Position numbers and translations under genes: made by a program. A model generated the notes under the pieces. That model was not told the DNA's origin, searched no databases, and worked only from the letters and a program-made list of their open reading frames with translations. This document shows, one piece after another, positions 10,219 through 21,672 of a stretch of DNA of 64,000 nucleotides. How positions within the stretch are numbered: position 1 is the stretch's first letter; each line of letters starts with the position of its first letter. This DNA is from Bostrychus sinensis (taxonomy: Eukaryota > Chordata > Actinopteri > Gobiiformes > Eleotridae), in the NCBI GenBank assembly GCA_020698575.1, contig CM036244.1:6564645-6628644 (forward strand), written 5' to 3'.

Positions 10219-10934
10219 AAACCTTCCTTCAGGCCGTCCTGACCCAGCTTTCGCTGCTGCTTCAGTTGCTCCTCCAGGGGAAGCCCCATGGATAAACCCA
10301 TGCAGATGAAGCTCTGGTCACCGTTTCCTGGCCTGTGTAGTCTCCTACGTCCTGCCACAGCAGCGGCTGCAGTCTGCAGGATCATCCATGACCCCTCTTC
10401 CTTATTTACCCAAAGAGGATGAAGTGGAGCAGGTGAAGACAGCGTTTGCTGGCGTGGGGCCATCAACAGGTGCCACGCGAGGCCATCCCTACTGCAGAAC
10501 CACAGAAGAGAGATGTTACATAAAGACATTTCCCCTCCATAATCCTACAGAGTGTGTGTAATGCAGAGGGACATTCACTGCCGCGGGCCTCCTGCTCAGA
10601 GAGAGGGGGGTACCTGTGCCTCCAATACATCATCACTGTAATGACCCCATACCATCAGCCTGAAACCAGTAAGTTACACCTACAATCACACAAAATCCAT
10701 ACTTGGATTACTGCATAATATAATCATAATTTTTAAACAGTGAACATTTTTTGTGTTTGGTACAGGACAAGTGGAGGCGCGCTACAACACCACACAAAGG
10801 CCAGCAGTGTTAGAGTGCGTACCTTTGGTGCTCTGAAGACACAATGGCAGATCCATCTCAGGTTCTCTCCTAAACTCATGGAACCAGCTGCACGTCCACA
10901 ACAGCTGCGGAGAGTTTAGGTGAAGAGCAGGAGG
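10219..10934. other. unassigned; one minus-strand open frame
   Basis: A minus-strand frame runs from 10529 to the hAT insertion and on into it to 10176. The part outside the MITE (including AWHLLMAPRQQ and GLPLEEQLKQQRKLG) looks more protein-like than its neighbours and may be an exon or an old repeat interrupted by the MITE. I do not recognise the family. The remaining bases to 10934 show nothing clear. Confidence 0.25.
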
Positions 10935-11366
10935 ATGAAGCAGCTGACCATCTCCAGAACTGTCTCTGAGTCACACTGACCATCTCCAGAACTGTCTCTG
11001 AGTCACACTGACCATCTCCAGAACTGTCTCTGAGTCACACTGACCATCTCCAGAACTGTCTCTGAGTCAGACTGACCATCTCCAGAACTGTCTCTGAGTC
11101 ACACTGACCATCTCCAGAACTCTCTCTGAGTCAGACTGACCATCTCCAGAACTGTCTCTGAGTCACACTGACCATCTCCAGAACTGTCTCTGAGTCAGAC
11201 TGACCATCTCCAGAACTGTCTCTGAGTCACACTGACCATCTCCAGAACTGTCTCTGAGTCACACTGAACATCTCCAGAACTGTCTTTGAGTCACACTGAC
11301 CATCTCCAGAACTGTCTTTGAGTCACACTGACCATCTCCAGAACTGTCTCTGGGTCAGTTTGACCA
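10935..11366. repeat. 32-bp minisatellite
   Basis: About 13 copies of a 32-bp unit containing GACCATCTCCAGAACTGTC followed by TCTGAGTCACACT. The last copies are the most diverged. Confidence 0.93.
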
Positions 11367-11801
11367 TCTTCAGAGTTGCCTGCATGTCTGAGAAAACATC
11401 ACTACAGTTAGCAACTTTTCAGTAATTAAAATAAAATATGTTCATTAAACTGTTAAAGTCTGTTTCTCTTGCTTCAGATAACATTGCTTTTGTTTACAAA
11501 AATCAAACCTCCCTTGGTATTGCACATGAAGAACTTTTAATTAAAGATTTTGAACTAATTTTGTAATTGTGCTCCTCTCTGATCTGAGCTGTGTGAACTA
11601 TCACAGCCTCAGTCCCTGCTTCTCTTCCTCATGTCCCATCGTCTCACTGCCAGGCTCTACCCCTGTCTTTGTGGCTCGATGGCAGAATGGATATTCATTT
11701 TAATCATAGCCATACTTAATTTCTCATGTTATTTGTTTGTTTGCAGCAATGTGAGGATGACTCTGTCGTTGTAACAGAGAGCTGTAAAACAAGCCACTTA
11801 C

Positions 11802-12500
11802 CTTGTATTTTCCTCCATCTTTAGGACAACAGTTAGTGCTTTCTTCCAGCCTGGTTTTGAGTTTCTTTTTCCCATCAAGAGCCACTGGCCTCTCGTCAGT
11901 GTAGACCTGGGTTTCTTCTGTCGTCCCTGACTGAAATTTAAACATTAGTCTTTTTATAACAAATAATATTACTCATAACAAGTCAAAACAAAAGAGAATA
12001 GATGAATAAAATATTATACATAACACCTTTTGCCTTAATTTACCTTGAACCTATGATTTTGAGAGAAATATTTAGTTAATATAAAATATTTACTTAATAT
12101 AACGTTAATAGCATTAATATTTTTGATATAGAACAAATATAGCCCACAACAAATACAAAAAACGAAGCTAAAACTTTTTACCACTAAAAAGACCGCCAGA
12201 GGCAGCGGCACATTTGGAAACGACGGCCGGACTCGGCTGTTTTGAGCCGGGTACAGTTAGCTCTGAGTGCTGCTAGCTAGTGAGGGGCGCTGGGTCCGGC
12301 CGGCGGTCAACGTCGGAACTAAATTCTCAGTTAGGAACCATCTTTAAGAATAGAGCACAGATTTAAGATTAAAATGATAAACTTCTCGCCTTAAATCGTC
12401 TTAAAAGTTAATTTCGTGCCAAGACAGCAGTAATATTTCAACTTTAAACTTACCGCTGTGGACTTTCTCCTCCACCACGGCTGCCACCGCAAAGCATTCT
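11802..12500 (-). CDS. candidate two-exon 5' part of an unrecognised gene
   Basis: Two pieces look like exons. The first (about 12500-12454) has an ATG at 12496 inside the motif TCCCAGAATGC and ends at a strong donor, GTAAGTTT (12453-12446). The second (11930-11802, 129 bp) is flanked by TTTCAG and by donor GTAAGTGG. From that ATG the frame joins in phase (CAG CG|T) and stays open, giving a basic peptide that includes KKPRSTLTRGQW. A different frame of exon 2 (SGTTEETQVYTDERPVALDG) is also open, so the true frame is uncertain. Further exons would lie below 11802; I could not place them. A non-coding RNA is equally possible. Confidence 0.35.
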
Positions 12501-12504
12501 GGGA
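12494..12504 (-). promoter_or_regulatory. ZNF143/THAP11-type promoter motif
   Basis: The minus strand reads TCCCAGAATGC, the core of the ZNF143 (Staf) motif that marks many vertebrate promoters. It lies at the start of the candidate minus-strand gene in a GC-richer stretch (12180-12560), consistent with a promoter. The match is visible; the function is inferred. Confidence 0.4.
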
Positions 12505-12749
12505 TAGCAGGCAGCCTCAAGTACGCACAAGTCTGCTCTGATGCAGACTCGGTAAAGTGGGTGGGGCGAGAACAACATCCGGGGATTTGATCCGTTCTCG
12601 GTCTGTGCGAACTTTGAATTGGAACAGTACTCGGTCCGTCACGGATGATGCGTCACGAGTCCACGAGTCCACGAGTCCACGAGAACACAAGAACGGACAA
12701 GAACGGATACTGAGAAACAGCCTCAGTCTGTTACCTGCTTCCTGTCACT

Positions 12750-13793
12750 GTGTACTGTGTTACTGCCCATGCTGGCCACTCCAGGTACTGTGTTACTGCC
12801 CCTGCTGGCCACTCCAGGTACTGTGTTACTGCCCCCTGCTGGCCTCTCCAGGTATTGTGTTACTGCCCCCTGCTGGCCACTCCAGGTATTGTGTTACTGC
12901 CCCCTGCTGGCCTCTCCAGGTACTGTGTTACTGCCCCCTGCTGGCCACTCCAGCTACTGTGTTACTGCCCCCTGCTGGCCACTCCAGGTATTGTGTTACT
13001 GCCCCCTGCTGGCCACTCCAGGTACTGTGTTACTGCCCCCTGCTGGCCACTCCAGGTACTGTGTTACTGCCCCCTGCTGGCCTCTCCAGGTATTGTGTTA
13101 CTGCCCCCTGCTGGCCACTCCAGGTACTGTGTTACTGCCCCCTGCTGGCCACTCCAGGTACTGTGTTACTGCCCCCTGCTGGCCACTCCAGGTACTGTGT
13201 TACTGCCCCCTGCTGGCCTCTCCAGGTACTGTGTTACTGCCCCCTGCTGGCCACTCCAGGTACTGTGTTACTGCCCCCTGCTGGCCACTCCAGGTATTGT
13301 GTTACTGCCCCCTGCTGGCCTCTCCAGGTACTGTGTTACTGCCCCCTGCTGGCCACTCCAGGTACTGTGTTACTGCCCCCTGCTGGCCACTCCAGGTACT
13401 GTGTTACTGCCCCCTGCTGGCCACTCCAGGTATTGTGTTACTGCCCCCTGCTGGCCACTCCAGGTACTGTGTTACTGCCCCCTGCTGGCCACTCCAGGTA
13501 TTGTGTTACTGCCCCCTGCTGGCCTCTCCAGGTACTGTGTTACTGCCCCCTGCTGGCCACTCCAGGTACTGTGTTACTGCCCCCTGCTGGCCACTCCAGG
13601 TATTGTGTGACTGCCCCCTGCTGGCCTCTCCAGGTATTGTGTTACTGCCCCCTGCTGGCCACTCCAGGTACTGTGTTACTGCCCCCTGCTGGCCACTCCA
13701 GGTACTGTGTTACTGCCCCTGCTGGCCACTCCAGGTACTGTGTTACTGCCCCCTGCTGGCCACTCCAGTTACTGTGTTACTGCCCCTGCTGGG
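12750..13793. repeat. 34-bp minisatellite; each unit carries a CTCF-like motif
   Basis: About 30 copies of a 34-bp unit. Nearly every unit contains ACTGCCCCCTGCTGG, the reverse complement of CCAGCAGGGGGCAGT, which fits the CTCF core consensus CCASYAGRKGGCRSY at all positions. All copies point the same way (consensus on the minus strand). The first two and last two units carry a one-base deletion or a C-to-A change in the core. The 631- and 791-codon open frames across this array and the next are artefacts of tandem repetition. Confidence 0.95.
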
Positions 13794-15032
13794 TCTGTGT
13801 GGGTCTGTGTGGATCAGTTTGGATCAGTGTGGATCAGTGTGGGTCAGTTTGGATCAGTGTGGGTCTGTGTGGATCAGTTTGGATCAGTTTGGATCAGTTT
13901 GGATCAGTGTGGGTCTGTGTGGATCAGTTTGGATCAGTTTGGATCAGTGTGGGTCTGTGTGGGTCAGTTTGGATCAGTTTGGATCAGTGTGGGTCTGTGT
14001 GGGTCAGTTTGGATCAGTGTGGGTCTGTGTGGGTCAGTTTGGATCAGTGTGGGTCTGTGTGGGTCAGTTTGGATCAGTGTGGATCAGTGTGGATCAGTTT
14101 GGATCAGTGTGGATCAGTGTGGGTCAGTTTGGATCAGTGTGGGTCTTTGTGGGTCTGTGTGGGTCTGTGTGGGTCAGTTTGGATCAGTTTGGATCAGTGT
14201 GGATCAGTTTGGATCAGTTTGGATCAGTGTGGGTCAGTGTGGGTCTGTGTGGGTCAGTTTGGATCAGTGTGGGTCTTTGTGGGTCTGTGTGGGTCAGTGT
14301 GGGTCAGTTTGGATCAGTGTGGATCAGTGTGGGTCAGTTTGGATCAGTGTGGGTCTGTGTGGGTCAGTTTGGATCAGTGTGGGTCAGTGTGGGTCAGTGT
14401 AGATCAGTGTGGATCAGTGTGGATCAGTGTGGGTCAGTTTGGATCAGTGTGAATCAGTGTGGGTCAGTGTGGATCAGTGTGGGTCAGTGTGGGTCAGTGT
14501 GGATCAGTGTGGATCAGTTTGGATCTGTGTGGATCAGTGTGGATCGGTTTGGATCAGTGTGGGTCAGTTTGGATCAGTGTGGGTCAGTTTGGATCAGTGT
14601 GGATCAGTTTGGATCAGTGTGGGTCAGTGTGGATCAGTGTGGGTCAGTTTGGATCAGTGTGGATCAGTTTGGATCAGTGTGGGTCTGTGTGGGTCAGTTT
14701 GGATCAGTGTGGGTCTGTGTGGGTCAGTTTGGATCAGTTTGGATCAGTGTGGGTCAGTTTGGATCAGTGTGGGTCTGTGTGGATCAGTTTGGATCAGTGT
14801 GGGTCTGTGTGGGTCAGTTTGGATCAGTTTGGATCAGTGTGGGTCTGTGTGGGTCAGTGTGGGTCAGTTTGGATCAGTGTGGGTCTGTGTGGGTCAGTTT
14901 GGATCAGTTTGGATCAGTGTGGGTCAGTTTGGATCAGTGTGGGTCTGTGTGGATCAGTTTGGATCAGTGTGGGTCTGTGTGGGTCAGTTTGGATCAGTTT
15001 GGATCAGTGTGGATCAGTGTGGGTCTGTGGCA
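13794..15032. repeat. 10-bp minisatellite, GATCAGTGTG type
   Basis: About 124 copies of a 10-bp unit: GATCAGTGTG, GATCAGTTTG, GGTCAGTGTG or GGTCTGTGTG. It starts directly at the end of the 34-bp array, with GCTGGGTCTGTG at the join. Long open frames in three frames reflect absence of stops in the unit, not a gene. Confidence 0.95.
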
Positions 15033-15117
15033 GTGCTCAGGTCAGATTTGTGTCCGAAAGCTCGTGAGATCCAAACGAGACCAGCGTCTGAGCCCCCTGC
15101 AGGGCATCAGGAGCAAC

Positions 15118-17824
15118 TTTTTTTTTAATTAACACAGGTACATGATTCAACAAATATTCATACATATATGAAACATACATACAAACAAAATTATTAAAGC
15201 AAAAACAAGCAACAACATTTAACAAACAAAACCCAAAGCGAAACAGAACCAAACCAAACCAAACTAAAGAACAGAAAGAAACCAGGGCTTTTCTCTTAGG
15301 TCACTGTCATCAATAACAGACAGTAGTTTTATGGCACTTGGAGAGTTCATGGTTTTAAGCTTTGTTTAAAACTTGTGTATATGGAATTTCCCCTGCACAA
15401 TAATATTATTGTAGGAGTATTGGACCACTGCTGAAATTCTATCAAAAATGGACATTCCTTTAGGAGACGAGAAGTCTGCTCTTACCCACGAAGGACGCAA
15501 AACACAGACATATATCTGTCCTATACGAACTGCAGACCAATAAATGTGCCAGAAGAGGCCTCCTCTGTTCTCTGATAAGAACCAGAGACCTGGCACATCT
15601 CATCTGTTTAAAAGACTTTATATGCATTAACATGTTACTTTACAGGAAAATGTCATAGCTATGTTTTGTGCAAACTGTTAAATGTAACATGTTTTTAAAG
15701 GTACGTAAATTGAAGTGGAGTAAGACATTTCTTTTTATGACATTTAGTTTGTGTCTAGCAGAGGTAATTTGAATCCTCTCCACTACCAGTTCAGGGGGGG
15801 CCGTACCAGAGACACCCCTCCAGTCTTATCTTGGGGTGCGGCCCACATTCCTCAGTTTAGTCTTGTCTTAGTCTTGTTTGAGTCTTGTCTTCGTCTTTGT
15901 CTCGTCTCCGTCTCTCCTTCGTCTTTTAAGTCTAATTTTTCCTTTCTTCTCGTCATTTTTGTTGCGTTAAGTTTACTTTGCCGGTGATAACATCTTTTCA
16001 CAATAAGTCGCCCAAACTTTTGTTCAAGTATCATTTTTGTAGTTTATTTTGAAAAGCCTCGCGCCGCGCAACATCCGCCATCTTTAACAATCGCTGCCTT
16101 GACCAAAGCAGCTATTTTAAGAAGTTATACTTCTAAAGTTTTGAATCGCTGTGAAAGGATTTTTATTGAATTTTTCATTTGGCATTAAAAGGGACATTTG
16201 CCATACTCTGAGACTTTGACGCTGCCTTACGCTGAACAACAGCTAAACTCTCCCTGAGCGGCATCACGCTCCTGTTCAACATAACGGACACCTGGCGACT
16301 GGCTGTGGAGCTTGGAGGACACACCACGACCCGCAGCTTGGGACCGGGAACACCAGCCCTGTGACACCCCGCGGCTCTAAAGGACGAGGAAACAACATCC
16401 GAGTCCCGGCTGAACCCGGAGGCTGGCTGTCGTCACCGCCTTCCCCTCCTGCTCCGAGCACAGTAAGACCAGTGTTGTTATGTGACAGAGTTGGCGTTTA
16501 TAGTCTCAGAGTCTACTCCTTTATTCCTAAATTTCCAATCATTTAATAAGTCAATTTATTACTTACTCCTCTGCAATTCATCATTAGTTCATCAATAATT
16601 CTGCATAACGGTTCTGTTCATAATTACATTCCTTTCAATATTTACCTGTGCCTCAGTACACTATTCCACCTTATTGTGTAAATAAACATTATACTTAATC
16701 TAAATTAAGTTGAGTTTGGTGGTCTTTATCTATTAAACTGAGTCCCTCCTGGTCAATCCTTCCCTCTTAAGACATTAGTTTAGGTGTTTTAATCTGCACG
16801 TTAGCGCAAGGCTAACTGGTACCAATGCGGAGTTATTACTCTTAATCTTTGTCTTAGTTCAGTGTATATATTTTTATATATGTACGCTACATTGTTGACC
16901 AGAAAAGTCAACTTGGAGGCCTTCTTAATGCATCCATAGATTACGTGTCGTATTTTAAATGGACTGATGTCTGGTAATCAGCTGAGAGCCAGTTAAAGAT
17001 ATCTTCCCATAGGGCAGCGGCAGGTACACTGTAAAAAAAAGATGGTCTGCAGATTCCTTATCATTACAGTAAAAACAGTTTTCAGTAACAATCTTAAATC
17101 TGTGCTGAATGAACTCATTGGATGGATTTATACCATTCATAGTTTTAAAGTGTATTTCCTTAGCCTTAGGGCCAATTGAAAATTTTAAAAATGTACGTAA
17201 TAATGTGATTTCTGACTTAGAAAAATGATTTAGTATAAAATTACGATAAGGCATAACTGGGTGGATAATATTTTCAAATCTCTGTCTAATAAATTTATTC
17301 TTGAAATGAGTTTTATTAAAGGCACGTCCTTCAGTTAACATTTGAGGGAGAGCTGGACGTCCCAATGGGGAATAATGTAAATGATTTTGGATCAGACCCA
17401 GTGTTTTCTGAACAGCTCTGACAATTAAATAAAAGGTTGTTGGGTCTGTTTCAAAGTTGAATTTGTCACAAAAATCAGGTGATAACAGTTTGCCCTGAGA
17501 ATCAGTCGAATGTAGTGGTGATCATAGACCTTTTTCCATCCAAAGTTCATTCCACACTGATTTGTTATTAATAGTAATGTATTGATTATTCCAGATGGGG
17601 GCGCTGTGGGGAGTAAAGTTGTGCTGATAAAACAGTTTCCAGTATAACAGTGCCTGGCCATGAAAGGCTGAAAGGGCATTTGGTAATCTTTGAACAGAAA
17701 AGTCACAGTTTAAGAGAAAGGTGCCACCCAGTTTTCTGAAAACTTGTGTGGGAAAATGAAACCACTCACTGTTACTGTTTAGGAAAGAGTTTAACCATTT
17801 TATTTTTAGGCTTCTGTTCATGCA
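15118..17824 (-). mobile_element. L1-type LINE 3' end, split by an LTR insertion
   Basis: Minus-strand LINE. The segment 17824-16892 carries the ORF2 C-terminal region with a CFYCNDKESADHLFF motif typical of L1 ORF2 tails. The reading resumes after the inserted LTR at 15409-15118 with NNIIVQGKFHIHK, the conserved near-terminal L1 motif, and ends in an A-tail seen as poly-T at 15118-15126. Frameshifts (for example just after HLFF) and missing 5' domains show it is dead. Removing 15410-16891 restores the continuous LVNNIIVQGKFHIHK reading, which is why I treat both sides as one copy. Confidence 0.75.
15410..16891. mobile_element. LTR-element insertion (large solo LTR) inside the L1
   Basis: The 1482-bp insert begins TGTAG and ends CTACA, a perfect 5-bp terminal inverted repeat of TG...CA type. 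It is flanked by TTAT (15406-15409) and TTGT (16892-16895), a 4-bp target duplication with one mismatch; the intact L1 reading predicts TTGT. There is no recognisable gag, pol or env and no internal direct copy, so it is best read as a solo LTR, of retroviral or Ty3 type. A likely polyadenylation signal AATAAA lies near 16681. The small open frames inside, such as 15366-15596 (-), are not L1 or gene coding. Confidence 0.7.
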
Positions 17825-17879
17825 CCTTCTTTAAACTGTTCACCCATGTCTGCATTCTTTATGCAGTGACATTTATGTT

Positions 17880-19040
17880 TCCATATTTTTTATTTTTTAT
17901 TTATTAGTTTATTTGACAGGGACAATGTGCAAATACATTAAAGATTCTTAATGCTGACACTGCTGATTTTCCAATAGTAATTTCTTGACATTAAATGAAA
18001 AGTTTTTCATGTCAGAGGAAAGTTTCAGACTCTGTGGGAGTTTATTCCATTCTTTAATTGCTTTGAAGGAGAAAGCTGTCTGTGAGAAAGCAGAACTCCG
18101 CTGAGGTAATCTGCAGTCATTTGGACTTGTGGACCTGTTTGTTCAGAGCAGAGCTGCACACATTTTTCCAGTGGAGGAGACGCTGCATTATTTAAGATTT
18201 TAAAGATTAATTGCACATTTGAATAGGTAATTAAATTGTCAAAATTTAGCGTGTTGTGTTGTGCAAATATTGGACAATGATGATATCGCAGTGGCTTTTT
18301 GTCCAATATTTTAACAGCTTGATTATATCAGGACTTTAGGGGTTTTGTTGTTGTCTCACATGCTTGAGACCAACAGGATATACAATAATTATTATGTGAA
18401 ATAATCATTGCATCAAGGTACACTTTTGCAGCATCATAGGTCAATTTGTTTCAAATATTTCTAAACACAGACAGACTATATTTTAAAGTATTAGAAACTT
18501 TTTTAACATGCTTTTTAAAACTAAAAATTGGATCCAGAACAACTCCTAAATATTTGAATTCTTCTACTGTTTTGATTTGACTCTTATTTATGTATAAACA
18601 TGGAAACGAGGACTTCTGTTTTTGTGTCTTAGTAAAATACATTGCCACCATTTTGTTTGTGTTCAGAGTGAGAGAAGCAGATTGTAGCCAGTGTGAGATG
18701 TTTTGCATAACATTAGTTAGTTTTTTGCCACACTGGTCGCATCACTCTCATGTACATAGACAACGGTATTGTCCGCATACATTTGTATGTCCACATCACC
18801 ACATACTGACGGGAGATCGTTTATATAAATTGTAAAAAGCAATGGCCCAAGGACAGAGCCTTGTGGAACTCCCATATCATTGGCCTTAGATGTTGATAGC
18901 TTTGAGTTGACGCGCACACACTGATATATAAAGTTAATTTGATTAATTTGTTTAATTGCCTTGTCTGGAATTGCCATTGAATCATCAGGAGCAACTGCAG
19001 AGGCTGCTGGCTCAGTGCATGATGGGAAAACGCCCACACA
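17880..19040 (-). mobile_element. L2-clade LINE, 5' truncated, inactive
   Basis: The minus strand encodes reverse transcriptase blocks in order: GVPQGSVLGPLLFTIYINDL, then MYADNTVVYVH, then EFKYLGVVLDP, then the C-terminal part with DKKPLRYHHCPI. The catalytic YADD box is YADN, so the second aspartate is lost. Blocks are separated by frameshifts. The 3' end near 17880-17935 contains a sequence that reads, on the minus strand, as the usual low-complexity L2 tail. Confidence 0.8.
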
Positions 19041-19194
19041 GTACCTGCTGTTATAGAAGGCTGTTTAACTTTTATAATGAGTAAACTTAGACATAAAAGC
19101 TAAGAACCACTGCTGAATGTGCCTCAGGCACAGACTGCGGTCAAGCACGGGACACAAAAGTTCTTACAAATCACTTTAATGCATTTATTTTCAA

Positions 19195-21510
19195 AATAAG
19201 AAAAGATAAGATAAGATAAAATAAGCCTTTATTGTCTCCCAAAGGGAGAAATTTGTCTTGGACATTGAAAGGGCGTAAAAACATAAAACAGACAACAGCC
19301 AAACATTACCAATAAATTCATCTGCAGCAGACAAACACCATAAAAGTCCATATAACAGTTCATTCATCGAAAACACCTGATGATCCCAGAGCTATTGCAC
19401 ATATTCCAAAGAAACAATGCTGCACTTAGTCCATACTCTGTTAGAACAATGTTAAAACATCAAAATATTTGCAAGAATAAACAGATAAATAAATACAATC
19501 TAAAATGTTGCACAGCTCCCTCGATGGCCTTAAGGTGCAAGACAAAAAAAAAAAAAAAAAAAGAGAGTTTACAGCACTTTGTTTGGGTTCATCAGTGAAA
19601 CTGACAGAGGAATAAGTGAGTGCTTTTACCCATTCACTTTACAATGTGGTACCCTGTACCTTTTACGGGAGGGCATCAGGTCAAATTGATGGTTTAGAAT
19701 GTGACTAACATCATTTGCTATTCTCTGGCTCTGTTTAATCGCTGTCTCCTCAGAACTGTGTTGGAGAGAGAGAGGAGGAGCCAATGATTTGTGCAGCCTC
19801 CTTCTCAGATGAACAATGTTTGACTTCAGTTTAACAGATTCCCAAACCATGAGGTAATTCCAGATCTTATCATGGATTCAAGGCATGTCCTAGAAAAGAG
19901 GAGCATTATTTTCCTGTCAACACCATGGGCCCTCAGTCGCCTTCAAAAATGCAGGCGCTGACTAATTTAATTTAATCAGCCTTGTGGAGCTGCCGTGTTT
20001 ACCGCCTGGACGTCAGATACAGCAGAGTTTATTTTTACTGTGGTCTTCCTGTTAAAAATGCACCAAACCATTTTATGATGAAGTGATGAACATCCATCTG
20101 GAACAGTTTGTGCAACAGGATCTTAGCAGATATTGTATTAAAGGCGGAGCTAAAGTCCATGAATAAAATCCTTGCGTATGATGAAGGTTCTCCAAGTGCT
20201 TTAAACTGAAGTGTGTTGTTGTGATCAGAGCAGCATCAGTTCCTCTCCCATCCCTGTACCAAACTGGCATGGGTCCAAGAGATGGTGAGCTTCATTTTTT
20301 AAAAACCCAACCATTATTCACTCCAAGGATTTCATCACTGTTGACGTTAGGGCATCTGGTCCAAAGTCATTCTTTTCTTCACGGTTTCTTTGGTCCTGGA
20401 ACAATCACTGCCCTTTTCCATAAAGATGGAATAACAGCAGCTGCGACCAGCTGGCCCCGCCCAGGCTGGGCCCCGCCTACGGCCCAAAGTTACCGGGACA
20501 GGCTCCGGTCACCCGCGACCCCTCACGGGAACGAGACGTAGAAAATGAATGAATGAATGAATAACGCCGCCATCAAGTGAGAGCTGAAAGAGGGGGCTCC
20601 AAGCTGGAGTCAGTTCATCAGCAAAAGTTTTTAGGAGCAGAGGCGAGATCGCGTCGCCTTCTTGGTGTTAAGTTCTTTAAAAAGCTCAGTGACAGCGCTC
20701 GAGTGAACGAGAGGCCGCTGTGGGTTAAGTCACATGAGGTAAGATCTGTAGGATGTGAAGAATCCTGGCGTCAAAGCGTTTGTAAAAAGAGTTAAGGTGG
20801 TTTGCTTTCTCCTGCTCATTCAGGACACGCCCCCAGCTCTTATTAGCTTTAAAATGAGTCATTTCTTTGACAGCGTCCCACAGCTTCTTAGAGTTCTTTG
20901 TAGAAAGAGCGTCCCGTTCCCGTTGGTTGTGTTGTTCTTTCGTTGCCTAATTTTACCCCTAAGTTCCTTTTGAATTGATTTCAACTCCACAGTGTTATTA
21001 TTCTGAAAAGCTGCCTTTTTGCGTTTGATACAGTTTTTAATATCAGGAGTAATATAGTCTTTGTTATTGGGATAGATTTGTATTTGTTTTTGTGGAATTA
21101 TAGACTGCACACAAACACTTCTATAGCCAGTAATAGTTTCTGCTGCAGCCTCTATATTACTCTCCTCATAGAAGACGTCCCAGTCCTGCCACACACTGAC
21201 CGTCTGCTCACAGGTTTGCTCCTCTGAACAGATGCTTTATAGGCAGGAATCAGGACAACTGTGTTAGGATCTGACTTTGCTAAGGGTGCTTTGATTTTAG
21301 CAGAACCATCAGCAATATTTCCATAACATTTGTCCAACAGATTATTTTTCCATGTACCGCTCTTGACGTATTGATAAAACCCAGGGAGAACATGATCAAG
21401 TCTGCAATGGTTAAAATCTCCTGGAACAAACAGTGGTGCATCAGGTTTGTTTTGTAGCTGTTGATGGACGCAGTCCACTGTTAAAGAGGCTGCTTTAGAT
21501 GCATCCATCC
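19195..21510 (-). mobile_element. Rex1/CR1-clade LINE, decayed, with SINE inserted
   Basis: The minus strand carries, from 21508 down, an endonuclease C-terminal portion (PGDFNHCRLDHVLPGFYQYV, SDPNTVVLIPAY), the linker (TDWDVF-like and RKKAAFQNN), reverse transcriptase fragments (LDPCQFG and a frameshifted DFSSAFNTIS equivalent near 20160-20130), and the C-terminal LMPSRKRYRVP segment (19850-19626). The 3' end at 19195-19220 shows the GATAA pentamer tail typical of this family. Frameshifts and stops are frequent. Clade assignment is from motif memory. Confidence 0.75.
20436..20558 (+). mobile_element. 5'-truncated SINE inserted in the LINE
   Basis: Shares its 3' half with the full SINE at 25220-25585 (AGCTGGCCCCGCCCAGGC, TACGGCCCAAAGTTAC, and a TGAA tail). 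It is flanked by GAATAAC at 20429-20435 and 20559-20565, a plausible 7-bp target duplication. The tRNA-like head is missing. Confidence 0.75.
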
Positions 21511-21562
21511 ATATATATGTATATATACATACATATATATATATACATATATATATATATAC

Positions 21563-21612
<50 letters not shown>

Positions 21613-21672
21613 CTATATATATATATACATATATATATATATGTATATATATATATGTATATGTATGTATAA
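21509..21672. repeat. AT-rich TATA/CATA microsatellite
   Basis: Alternating TA with scattered CATA and GTAT steps. It is strongly self-complementary. It lies immediately 5' of the LINE endonuclease fragment and no gene reads through it. Confidence 0.9.

Noticed and set aside
10935..11366. CRISPR-like regular repeats (also other arrays)
   Set aside because: Units are directly abutting with no unique spacers, in vertebrate DNA with no cas genes; these are minisatellites.
12557..15132. 631- and 791-codon frames across the 34-bp and 10-bp arrays
   Set aside because: Open simultaneously in several frames because the units contain no stops; composition is pure repeat.
15366..15596. Minus-strand frame read as L1 C-terminus throughout
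   Set aside because: Only the part below 15410 belongs to L1; the rest lies inside the LTR insertion defined by TGTAG/CTACA ends.
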